From Pelagibius sp037652055 (GTDB lineage Bacteria > Pseudomonadota > Alphaproteobacteria > Kiloniellales > Kiloniellaceae), in NCBI RefSeq assembly GCF_037652055.1, contig NZ_JBBKAH010000013.1:130060-194059 (forward strand): a stretch of 64,000 nucleotides of DNA. Direction: 5' to 3'. The notes under the pieces are model-generated. The model had not been told where the DNA came from and searched no databases. It saw only the letters and a list, made by a program, of their open reading frames with translations. Made by a program: the position numbers and the translations under genes. Of this stretch, positions 39,801-46,779 are shown in pieces; the stretch's first letter is position 1; each line of letters starts with the position of its first letter.

Positions 39801-40055
39801 GCCGTCGAAGCGGGGGTCCGGGCGCTGGAGGACTTCCGTTACGACAATCTGACGATCACCCTCACCAAGAGCGCGGAGAACGACGCCACCGTGCAGCTCT
39901 CCACTCTGGGCAGCAATCCGACCGTGATGGACGGCCAGCCCTTCCGGTTCAACATCAACCTCGAGAGCAATCTGACCAGCGTGCTGGAAGCCCTGCAGCA
40001 GGGCTACAGCCTCTCCGACGATGCCCTCAAGCGGGCCTGGCAGCTGAACCAGTAG
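36882..40055 (+). CDS. ydbH: YdbH-family envelope protein (AsmA-like, intermembrane lipid transport)
   Basis: A 1057-residue protein with Arg-rich N-terminus and one transmembrane helix (LLAAVVLLLAAAGGVVLF) followed by a very long beta-rich periplasmic part built of repeating sheets, typical of AsmA-like bridge proteins. The C-terminal region LKGSVPVVFTGGDVVIEESRF and GQPFRFNINLESNLTSVLEAL is the YdbH signature. In E. coli YdbH works with YhdP and TamB in carrying phospholipids to the outer membrane, together with the lipoprotein YnbE. Here the same partner ynbE, and ydbL, follow directly, which supports the call. Confidence 0.82.
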   Translation: MSQAASPSPRKPRRLLRRLLLAAVVLLLAAAGGVVLFREELATRAAVAYLESQGVAVQNLAITHLTPGRLEATDIRLGTNGEVAIRQITATPDFNGLDVAITQAAIDGLRIKIDLTGERPLFGSLQPALDRLLTGPEDAAAPGDGDGAPTSASPPPVPQVVPEGVPEVALREASVVFATPSGPMTAGLEGTLTPAADGTLTAAASLALDSDLGRLKAKLDARRAADGTINVDADVTDGRLAWETLKVESFGGRVAATGTGIETLQLTASVDLTGLSHTPESGAALRLSQGKIEAAFDATSFLLTAALQGDGERLDLRTAADLVGGDDGTLQLDLDLNGTVETSGGLVRLITLPGPAVTRGTLVLQAGSTSVLGKIGGEESDETLLTALRDPTEMLLRNDLALTGEAILAEVALADGTEGISGHLPLSLALSGGQAILTLTQDAALRVERPSRDTLAGFGVPDDLLPLVASGLNLSLKSDGDLPLRLAATPAWPPDTAEVAVAAEASSEQGVKLGARIEGVGVFGDVLAFEGFNGSIAARAEAKSLSVGGREARGVAATLPLAADYGADGLHLELAKPGSVSIAQFGEGAPLHLAAPLRIAIDTLTLDAVPDAEGYRYSLSGREDGAAFALTAAGRDPIDVTIGALTLRLDGGFDPAAGHQASLATRLSGFALPGYGFTAEAAEVDVTLDRDLRPGTTRFAVGPFQAGGDPALTAPLALNGTVKRRGAGYDLAGEVALVEGEALAALAGRYNDDGTAQLDLDGRPLAFAPGDLQPARISPLLQDLEEVSGTVEADAALVWPRDPARENGTLRLSGLSFGGPAKVDGLDLTLDLSSLLPPTSPPGQRLTVASLEAGIPVEDIALTFALDPKPALSVAEGGFDLGGARWRIAPATLDPAAESNRVVLATDTLDLATLFKLLGVDGLSGTGVLKGSVPVVFTGGDVVIEESRFEAQGPGVLSIRIAALRSALAGGGEAVEAGVRALEDFRYDNLTITLTKSAENDATVQLSTLGSNPTVMDGQPFRFNINLESNLTSVLEALQQGYSLSDDALKRAWQLNQ

Positions 40056-40199
40056 GTCCGTCTCTTGCGCGGGGACGCTTGGCCGGCCGCCTGCGTAGAA
40101 CCCTTAAGTCGCATGGTGCGCTGCATGGCGGTCTCCGCCGGGCGCTGTTATGCTCAAGGTTCCCGAGTCTGCGGGAATGCGCCGTGAAGGAGAAGGATA

Positions 40200-40403
40200 T
40201 TGGTCAGCTTTGGTGCTCGTAGAGCGGCCCTCGGGGGAGCCCTGCTGTGCTTCGCCCTCGCCGCCTGCACCCCGACGGTCCAGGTGGCGGCGCCCAAGGA
40301 GCCGATCACGATAAACCTGAATGTGAAGCTGGATGCGGAAGTCCGTGTAAAGATTGAAGAACAGGCAGCCAAAGACATCCAGGAAAATCCCGATGTCTTC
40401 TAA
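40200..40403 (+). CDS. ynbE: YnbE-family outer-membrane lipoprotein
   Basis: A 67-residue lipoprotein. Lipobox LAAC lies at residues 20-23, and the mature part TPTVQVAAPKEPITINLNVKL is the near-invariant YnbE sequence. TTG at 40200 is the likely start, with AAGGAGAAGGATA upstream; no in-frame ATG fits. Known partner of YdbH, encoded just upstream; it probably forms the outer-membrane end of the lipid bridge. Confidence 0.85.
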   Translation: MVSFGARRAALGGALLCFALAACTPTVQVAAPKEPITINLNVKLDAEVRVKIEEQAAKDIQENPDVF

Positions 40404-40428
40404 CGACGGCAGCCGAGAGGACGGTATC

Positions 40429-40779
40429 ATGACCCCCAAGTTGACGCGGCGCAGGTTTTCGCTTTTCGCCCTGATGGCGGCGGCGTTTCTGGTGCTGCCG
40501 CTGCTGAGCGGCCCCGTGGCCGCCCAGACGCTCGACGAACTGCGCGCCGCCGGCAAGGTCGGCGAGCGCTACGACGGCTATGCGGTGGCACGCGATCCCA
40601 ATGCCGCCGGCATGGTCGAGGAGATCAACGCCAAGCGGCGCGAGATCTACGAGGCGCAGGCGACCAAGCAGGGCGTGCCGGCCAGCCAGGTCGGCGCGGT
40701 CTATGCCGGCGAGCTGTGGCAGAAGGTCCCGGCCGGGACTTGGTTTTTGACAGCCGACGGCGAATGGCGGAAAAAGTAG
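40429..40779 (+). CDS. ydbL: YdbL-family (DUF1318) periplasmic protein
   Basis: A 116-residue exported protein: RRRFSLFALMAAAFLVLPLL and a signal peptidase site near VAAQ, then TLDELRAAGKVGERYDGYAVA and EINAKRREIYEAQATKQGVP, the DUF1318 core. GAGAGGA precedes the ATG at 40429; an ATG at 40393 is a weaker alternative. Third member of the conserved ydbH-ynbE-ydbL set; YdbL is thought to assist that complex. Confidence 0.87.
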   Translation: MTPKLTRRRFSLFALMAAAFLVLPLLSGPVAAQTLDELRAAGKVGERYDGYAVARDPNAAGMVEEINAKRREIYEAQATKQGVPASQVGAVYAGELWQKVPAGTWFLTADGEWRKK

Positions 40780-40827
40780 GCCTGTTCAGCCGGCATCCTG
40801 CCCACGACCCGAGCGAGTTTGTCCTCT

Positions 40828-41754
40828 ATGGCCGCCAAGGCCCCGCTTCCCTCCTCCGTTGACGAAACTCTGGCGCTGCTGGCGCGCGGCCGCTACATCG
40901 GCGAGCGCAACTTGGCAACGGTGCTGTACCTCGCCCTGAAGCTGGGGCGTCCGCTGTTCCTGGAAGGCGAGGCCGGCGTCGGCAAGACGGAGATTGCCAA
41001 GGTGCTGGCCGAGACCCTGGGCCGCCGCCTCGTGCGCCTGCAGTGCTACGAAGGCCTCGACGTCTCCGCCGCGGTCTACGAGTGGAACTACCCGCGCCAG
41101 ATGGTCGAGATCCGCGTCGCCGAGGCCGCCGGCGAGCACGACCGTGAGAAGCTGAGCGGCGATATTTTCGACGAGCGCTTCCTCATCGAACGGCCGCTGC
41201 TGCAGGCCTTGAGGCCCGATGCGCAGGGCGCGCCGGTGCTGCTGATCGACGAACTGGACCGCACCGACGAGCCGTTCGAGGCTTTCCTCTTGGAGGTGCT
41301 CTCCGACTTCCAGATCACCATTCCCGAGCTCGGCACCATCAAGGCCGCCGAGCCGCCGGTCGTCATCGTAACCTCCAACCGCACGCGCGAGATCCACGAC
41401 GCGCTGAAGCGGCGCTGCTTCTATCACTGGGTCGACTATCCCTCGGCAGCGCGCGAACTGGAGATTCTGCAGGTGAAGGCGCCGCAGGTCTCCGCCACGC
41501 TGTCGCACCAGATCGTCGGCTTCGTGCAGGCGCTGCGCGACGAAGATCTGTTCAAGGCGCCGGGCATCGCCGAGACCCTCGACTGGGCCGACGCGCTGAC
41601 CCAGCTCGACAAGGTCGCGCTCGACCCCCAGGCCATCGACGACACCCTCGGCGTGCTGCTGAAGTACCAGGACGACATCGCCAAGATCCAGGGCAGCGAG
41701 GCGGCCCGCCTCCTCAACGAAGTGAAGGCTGCCGTAGCCCACAGCCTTGCCTGA
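40828..41754 (+). CDS. coxD: MoxR/CoxD-type AAA+ ATPase
   Basis: A 308-residue AAA+ chaperone. Walker A is GEAGVGKT (47-54), Walker B VLLIDELDR, sensor 1 VIVTSNRTREIHDALKRRC. The sequence YEGLDVSAAVYEWNYPRQM is typical of CoxD, which in Oligotropha assists insertion of sulfur and copper into the CO dehydrogenase active site. Its VWA partner CoxE is encoded 3.7 kb downstream rather than adjacent. The ATG at 40828 was preferred over TTG 40819, but neither has a strong ribosome site. Confidence 0.88.
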   Translation: MAAKAPLPSSVDETLALLARGRYIGERNLATVLYLALKLGRPLFLEGEAGVGKTEIAKVLAETLGRRLVRLQCYEGLDVSAAVYEWNYPRQMVEIRVAEAAGEHDREKLSGDIFDERFLIERPLLQALRPDAQGAPVLLIDELDRTDEPFEAFLLEVLSDFQITIPELGTIKAAEPPVVIVTSNRTREIHDALKRRCFYHWVDYPSAARELEILQVKAPQVSATLSHQIVGFVQALRDEDLFKAPGIAETLDWADALTQLDKVALDPQAIDDTLGVLLKYQDDIAKIQGSEAARLLNEVKAAVAHSLA

Positions 41755-41760
41755 CTGGCC

Positions 41761-41776
41761 CCGGCGGCGTCGCCGG
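41761..41776 (+). terminator. Short hairpin after coxD, weak terminator candidate
   Basis: CCGGCG, loop GCGT, CGCCGG, then CTTCCCCCTATG, starting seven bases after the coxD stop. Six base pairs and a pyrimidine-rich but T-poor tail. Confidence 0.3.
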
Positions 41777-41916
41777 CTTCCCCCTATGCAAAACTTCCAG
41801 ATACCTAACTCTGGCGTTTAGTCCGCTTTCGTGCAATCGTTCTGGCTGCAACGAAAAGCAAGAGAATGCCGGGCGGTTGAGCGTCAGCGTTCTGCGCCCC
41901 GGCGGAAGGCGGGGAA

Positions 41917-42351
41917 ATGACGGATACCATGCTCGTCGGCATCGACGGCAGCGAGGGGGGAACACGCGCCGCGAAGTTCGCAGCGGAACTCGCAAAGAAA
42001 AGCAACGCCCGGCTGATCGTGGCGTATGTGATCGAGTGGTCGCCCTACACCTTCAACACAGCCCAGGAAAACGAAGTCCGCCACAAGCGGCGCGAGGAAG
42101 AGATCGCGCGCGCCGAGAGCGACGTGCTTCACCCTGTCGTTGAAGAACTGAAGAAAGCCGGGGTCGGCGCGGAGGGGGTCGTGCGCCACGGCCACGCGGT
42201 CGAGGTGCTGAACCAGATCGCCAAGGAACACGGCGCCAGCCAGATCATCATCGGCCGCCGCGGCCTGTCGAAGCTGCAGGCCCTGCTGTTCGGCAGCGTG
42301 GCCAGCAGTCTCGTGCAGGTTTCTCCGGTTCCGGTCACCGTCATTCCGTGA
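41917..42351 (+). CDS. Universal stress protein, UspA family
   Basis: A 144-residue single USP domain. The N-terminal strand MLVGIDGSEGGTRAAKFAAELA and the C-terminal ATP-binding motif IIIGRRGLSKLQALLFGSVASSLVQVSPVPVTVIP (G-2x-G-9x-G-S type) are both clear, so it is probably the ATP-binding kind. GGCGGGGAA precedes the ATG. Sits between coxD and a sodium/alanine symporter gene. Confidence 0.92.
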   Translation: MTDTMLVGIDGSEGGTRAAKFAAELAKKSNARLIVAYVIEWSPYTFNTAQENEVRHKRREEEIARAESDVLHPVVEELKKAGVGAEGVVRHGHAVEVLNQIAKEHGASQIIIGRRGLSKLQALLFGSVASSLVQVSPVPVTVIP

Positions 42352-42435
42352 TGAGAGGTGCCGCTCGAAGACCTTGACCTGATACAGAACCGCGACGCAG
42401 AGCGCGGCGCCAACCAGAAAGCAGTGAGGTTTCCC

Positions 42436-43995
42436 ATGAGAATACCCCTATCTGCCCTTGTTGCCGGCCTGCCGGCACTGGTGATCGCGGTGCTCGCGTC
42501 GTCCGCGCGCGCACAGGACGGCGGCGCGGCCATGACCCTCGACGCGCGCATCAACCAGGCGGTCTCGCCGGTGACCGACGTCATCGCGGGAGTCATCTTC
42601 TACTCGCTGCCGATTACCGACGAGATCGGGCTGCCGCTGATCGTCGTCTGGCTGGTCGTCGCCGCCGCCTTCGCCACCGTTTATTTCAACTTCATCTCGG
42701 TGCGCGCCTTCCGCCACGCCATCGACCTGGTGAAGGGCGACTACTCCGATCCGAAGGACGCCGGCGAGGTCTCGCACTTCCAGGCGCTGGCGACGGCGCT
42801 GTCGGGAACGGTCGGCCTGGGAAACATCGCGGGCGTTGCCATCGCCGTGTCGATCGGCGGGCCGGGCGCGACTTTCTGGATGATTCTCGCCGGCTTCCTC
42901 GGCATGTCGCTGAAGTTCGCCGAGTGCACCCTGGGGGTTAAATACCGCAACGAGTATCCCGACGGCACGGTTTCGGGCGGCCCCATGTACTATCTCAGCA
43001 AGGGCCTCGCCGAAAAGAACATGGCGGGGCTCGGCAAGTTCCTCGCGGTGTTCTTCGCCGTGTGCTGCATCGCCGGCTCGCTCGGCGGCGGCAACATGTT
43101 CCAGGCCAACCAGTCGTTCCAGCAGTTCGTGAACGTGACCGGCGGCGAGGCCAGCTTCATGGCCGACAAGGGCTGGCTGTTCGGTCTCATCGTCGCCGTG
43201 CTGGTCGGCGCCGTCATCATCGGCGGCATCCAGTCCATCGCCAAGGTGACCGAGAAAATCGTCCCCTTCATGGCGATCGTCTACTGCACCGCCGCCCTGG
43301 TGATCATTGTCGTGAACTACGACATGGTGCCGGGCGCCGTCGCCGCCATCTTCGGCGGTGCCTTCAGCCCCGAGGGCGTTGCCGGCGGCTTCGTCGGCGC
43401 GCTGATCCAGGGGTTCCGCCGCGCCGCCTTTTCAAACGAGGCGGGCATCGGCTCGGCCTCCATCGCCCACTCGGCGGTGCGCACCAAGGAGCCGATCACC
43501 GAGGGCCTGGTCGCCCTGCACGAGCCCTTCATCGACACCATCGTGATCTGCACCATGACCGCCCTGGTCATCGTCATCACCGGCGCCTACACCGCCGGCG
43601 GCGGCATGAGCGGCGTCGAGCTCACCTCCATGGCCTTCGAGAGTGCGTTCTCCTGGTTCCCCTACGTGCTGGCGCTGGCGGTGATCCTCTTCGCCTTCTC
43701 GACCATGCTGTCGTGGTCGTACTACGGGGCCAAGTGCTGGACCTACCTGTTCGGCGAGAGCCGTTCGATGGACCTGCTGTTCAAGCTGATCTTCTGCATC
43801 TTCGTGGTGATCGGCGCCTCGATGAACCTGGGCCCGGTGGTCGATTTCTCGGACTCGGCCATCTTCGCGATGTCGATCGCCAACATCATCGGCCTCTACA
43901 TCCTCTTCCCGGTGGTCAAGCGGGAGCTGACCTCCTACTGGAGCCGCCTGAAGAGCGGCGAGCTGCCCCGCTACGCAGGAACGCCGGCCGAATAG
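42436..43995 (+). CDS. Alanine/glycine:cation symporter, AGCS family
   Basis: A 519-residue sodium-coupled amino acid transporter with about 11 helices. It shows ALSGTVGLGNIAGVAIAVSIGGPGATFW, the AGCS hallmark, and FSNEAGIGSASIAHSAVRTKEPITEGLVA. An N-terminal signal-like segment ending near ARAQ precedes the first core helix, a common feature in this subgroup. The ATG at 42436 follows GAGG by six bases. Imports Ala or Gly with Na+ (or H+), which could draw on the sodium gradient made by the Mrp antiporter. Confidence 0.93.
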   Translation: MRIPLSALVAGLPALVIAVLASSARAQDGGAAMTLDARINQAVSPVTDVIAGVIFYSLPITDEIGLPLIVVWLVVAAAFATVYFNFISVRAFRHAIDLVKGDYSDPKDAGEVSHFQALATALSGTVGLGNIAGVAIAVSIGGPGATFWMILAGFLGMSLKFAECTLGVKYRNEYPDGTVSGGPMYYLSKGLAEKNMAGLGKFLAVFFAVCCIAGSLGGGNMFQANQSFQQFVNVTGGEASFMADKGWLFGLIVAVLVGAVIIGGIQSIAKVTEKIVPFMAIVYCTAALVIIVVNYDMVPGAVAAIFGGAFSPEGVAGGFVGALIQGFRRAAFSNEAGIGSASIAHSAVRTKEPITEGLVALHEPFIDTIVICTMTALVIVITGAYTAGGGMSGVELTSMAFESAFSWFPYVLALAVILFAFSTMLSWSYYGAKCWTYLFGESRSMDLLFKLIFCIFVVIGASMNLGPVVDFSDSAIFAMSIANIIGLYILFPVVKRELTSYWSRLKSGELPRYAGTPAE

Positions 43996-44032
43996 ACAGC
44001 CAGCGTTCCGCGACAGGTGCTTCTGGGGGCAG

Positions 44033-44290
44033 TCAGCGGGCGTAGCCGCCCCACTTGCCGTGGCCGTCGAAGACCGGCGCCGGCGCGGGCTCCACCTGCG
44101 GCAGCGTCAGGCGCTCGACCGGCCCGGCCGGCTCGCCTTCCAGGTTGCCGGCAATCGCCAGCAGAAGGCCGAGCAGGGCCCCGACGGCGATCTTGAAGGC
44201 CAGGCGGCCATGCGTCACCGCCGGTGGGATCAGGTTGTCCCGGCGCAAGCCATCCCGGGGTCCGATCGAGGGGCAATTGGTCGTCGACAT
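44033..44290 (-). CDS. Small single-pass membrane protein, 85 residues, unknown function
   Basis: The ATG at 44290 has GGAG seven bases upstream; a second ATG two codons earlier is too close to it. One hydrophobic helix (AFKIAVGALLGLLLAIAG) sits near residues 31-48, followed by a Pro/Glu-rich segment and the end FDGHGKWGGYAR. The N-terminal 30 residues are polar. No family recognised. Convergent with the symporter gene and divergent from coxE. Confidence 0.65.
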   Translation of the reverse strand: MSTTNCPSIGPRDGLRRDNLIPPAVTHGRLAFKIAVGALLGLLLAIAGNLEGEPAGPVERLTLPQVEPAPAPVFDGHGKWGGYAR

Positions 44291-44480
44291 GGTCATTCTC
44301 CTGTTCCGGCAAGGACCTGCCGGGGCTTCCGGGCACGGTCCGCTGTCATCTCCTGAGCATTGAAATGCCCCCTTGCGGCGCCGCGGACAAACGACATCTC
44401 CTCATTGTTGAGATTAGCTGTCCTAATGCGACCGACGGCCCCTCTGGGCGCGGCGCACCGGCCGCGCTATCATCCCCGCC

Positions 44481-45746
44481 ATGAGCGACCGGCCGAAAGA
44501 CACCCCAGCCGACACGCCCCCGCACCCGGCTCTCCGGGACCAGGGGCGCATGGCCGAGAACATCCTCTATTTCGCCCGCACCCTGCGCGCCGCCGGCCTG
44601 CCGCTCGGGCCCGGCAAGGTGCTGGACGCGCTGAAGGCCGTCGAGGCGGTGGGGATCGGCCGGCGCGACGATTTCTACTGGACACTGCACGCCGTCTTCG
44701 TGAACCGGCGCGACCAGCAGGAGGTCTTCGACCAGGCCTTCCACGTGTTCTGGCGCAACCCGGAGATCCTGCAGCGCATGATGGCGCTGCTGCTGCCCGA
44801 CATCACGCCGCTCGCCGGACAGCGCCCGGACGACGCCGACGAGTTGAGCCGGCGCCTGACCGACGCCTTGCGTCCCAAGGGTGGCGACAACCAGGAGCCC
44901 GACGAGCAGGAGGAAAAGCAGGAGATCGACGCCGCCCTCACCTTCTCCAGCAAGGAGGTTCTGCAGAGCATCGACTTCGAGAAGATGTCGGCCGCTGAGC
45001 TGGCCGAGGCCCGGCAGGCGATCCAGTCGATGCGCCTGCCGATCATGGAGGCGCCGACGCGGCGCTTCCGCCCCGGCGGCGGCGCCAAGGCCGACCTGCG
45101 CGCGACCCTGCGCGCGGCCCTGCGCCAGGGCGGCGACACCATACCACTGCGCTTCAAGAAGCCGCGCCGCCGCCATCCGCCGCTGGTGGTGCTCTGCGAC
45201 ATCTCCGGTTCCATGAGCCGCTACTCGCGCATGCTGCTGCACTTCATGCACGCGGTCACCAACGACCGCGACCGCGTCCACACCTTCGTGTTCGGCACCC
45301 GGCTCACCAACATCACCCGCCACCTGCGCCACAAGGACGTGGACGTGGCCGTTGAGAACGTCGCAGAGACCGTGGTGGACTGGTCCGGCGGCACCCGGAT
45401 GGGGGCCTGTCTGCACGACTTCAACGTCACCTGGGCACGCCGCGTGCTGGGCCAGGGCGCGGTGGTGCTGCTGATTTCCGACGGCCTCGACCGCGACAAT
45501 GCCGCGGGCCTGGAGGCCGAGGTGGAGCGCCTGCACAAGTCCTGCCGGCGGCTGATCTGGCTGAACCCGCTCTTGCGTTACGAGGGCTATCAGCCCAAGT
45601 CTTTGGGGGCGAAGGCGCTGGTCCCTCATGTCGACGACTTCAGGACGGTGCACAACCTTGAAAGCCTGGGCGACCTGGCGGCGGTCATCAGCCGCCCGGC
45701 GGCCCGGCGCGCAGAAGGAATGACGCAATGGCGCAAAGCAAGCTGA
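44481..45746 (+). CDS. coxE: VWA-domain protein, CoxE type
   Basis: A 421-residue von Willebrand factor A protein. The metal-site motif DISGSMS begins at Asp240, with later WSGGTRMGACL and LISDGLDRDN completing the site. N-terminal RMAENILYFARTLRAAGLPLGPGKVLDAL is typical of CoxE. It acts with the CoxD ATPase in maturation of the molybdenum active site. The end overlaps the XdhC-like gene by 19 nt, so it heads a four-gene maturation operon. Confidence 0.9.
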   Translation: MSDRPKDTPADTPPHPALRDQGRMAENILYFARTLRAAGLPLGPGKVLDALKAVEAVGIGRRDDFYWTLHAVFVNRRDQQEVFDQAFHVFWRNPEILQRMMALLLPDITPLAGQRPDDADELSRRLTDALRPKGGDNQEPDEQEEKQEIDAALTFSSKEVLQSIDFEKMSAAELAEARQAIQSMRLPIMEAPTRRFRPGGGAKADLRATLRAALRQGGDTIPLRFKKPRRRHPPLVVLCDISGSMSRYSRMLLHFMHAVTNDRDRVHTFVFGTRLTNITRHLRHKDVDVAVENVAETVVDWSGGTRMGACLHDFNVTWARRVLGQGAVVLLISDGLDRDNAAGLEAEVERLHKSCRRLIWLNPLLRYEGYQPKSLGAKALVPHVDDFRTVHNLESLGDLAAVISRPAARRAEGMTQWRKAS

Positions 45747-46063
45747 CGCAGACTGAGGACCTCCTGGCCGAGGCGGCGCGATGGCGCGACGAAGGCCACG
45801 ATGTGGCCGTGGCGACTGTAGTGCAGACCTGGGGCTCCTCGCCCCGCCCGGTCGGCAGCCAGCTGATCGTCGATGACGGCCTGCGCCTGCAGGGCTCGGT
45901 CTCCGGCGGCTGCATCGAGGGCGCCGTGGTGCACGAGGCGCAGGCGATCATGGCCGGCGCGCCGCCCAAGCTGCTGGAGTTCGGCGTCACCGACGAGCAG
46001 GCCTGGGATGTCGGCCTGGCGTGCGGCGGTACCGTCAAGGTCTTCGTCGAGCGCGTCGAATGA
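45728..46063 (+). CDS. XdhC/CoxI N-terminal domain protein, stand-alone
   Basis: A 111-residue protein holding only the XdhC_CoxI domain: TWGSSPRPVGSQLIV, GSVSGGCIEGAVVHEA and GLACGGTVKVFVE. The Cys in SGGC and CGG are conserved. In XdhC this domain binds the molybdenum cofactor and passes it to the hydroxylase after sulfuration. Here the Rossmann half is a separate gene that overlaps it by four bases (ATGA), so the two probably act as a complex, as with CoxF/CoxI-type pairs. Confidence 0.88.
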   Translation: MAQSKLTQTEDLLAEAARWRDEGHDVAVATVVQTWGSSPRPVGSQLIVDDGLRLQGSVSGGCIEGAVVHEAQAIMAGAPPKLLEFGVTDEQAWDVGLACGGTVKVFVERVE

Positions 46064-46779
46064 AGCGCCAGATTCTCGACCGGCTGCAGCAGGCCCGGGC
46101 AGACAAGCGCCCGGCCGCCCTCGTCACCGACCTTACCGATGGCCGCCAGCTGCTGCAGGTGGACGGCAAGACGACGGGCGACCTGCCGCTCACCGCGGCG
46201 CAGCTCGCCGATGTCGCCGGGGCCGTCAGCGCCGACCGCAGCGGCCCCTTGCCGGAGTACTCCAACCTCTTCGTCCACGTCTACAATCCGCCCCTGCGGC
46301 TCCTCATCGTCGGCGCCGTGCACATCTCCCAGGCGCTGGTGCCGATGGCGCAGATCGCCGGCTACGAGGTGGTGGTGATCGACCCGCGCAAGGCCTGGGC
46401 CAACGCCGAGCGGTTTCCCTCGGTGCGCCTGGTCGACGACTGGCCCGACGAGGCGATGGAGGCCCTGGCGCCGGATCACCGCAGCGCCGTGGTGGTGCTG
46501 ACCCACGATCCCAAGCTGGACGACCCGGCCCTGCGCGTCGTGCTCAAGACGACGGCCTTCTACGTCGGCGCGCTGGGCAGCCGCAAGACCCACGCCCGGC
46601 GCGTCGAGCGGCTGAGCGACGAAGGCGTCAGCGTCGAGGCGCTGGCGCGCATCCACGCACCCATCGGCCTGGCCATCGGCGCCAAGAGCCCGGCGGAGAT
46701 CGCCGTCTCGATCATGGCCGAGATCACGCAGGTGCTGCACCGCGTGCCCCCGCTGGTCCGCCAGGAAGCAGCCGAGTAA
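46060..46779 (+). CDS. XdhC-family Rossmann-domain protein
   Basis: A 239-residue protein. The C-terminal XdhC_C Rossmann domain is clear: LRLLIVGAVHISQALVPMAQIAGYEVVVIDPR, VLTHDPKLDDPALRVVL, YVGALGSRKTHARRVERL, IHAPIGLAIGAKSPAEIAVSIMAE. The first ~80 residues (ALVTDLTDGRQLL) resemble a worn XdhC N-terminal domain. Works with the preceding small protein in cofactor delivery to CoxL. Coupled on both sides: 4-nt overlap upstream, 1-nt downstream. Confidence 0.9.
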   Translation: MKRQILDRLQQARADKRPAALVTDLTDGRQLLQVDGKTTGDLPLTAAQLADVAGAVSADRSGPLPEYSNLFVHVYNPPLRLLIVGAVHISQALVPMAQIAGYEVVVIDPRKAWANAERFPSVRLVDDWPDEAMEALAPDHRSAVVVLTHDPKLDDPALRVVLKTTAFYVGALGSRKTHARRVERLSDEGVSVEALARIHAPIGLAIGAKSPAEIAVSIMAEITQVLHRVPPLVRQEAAE

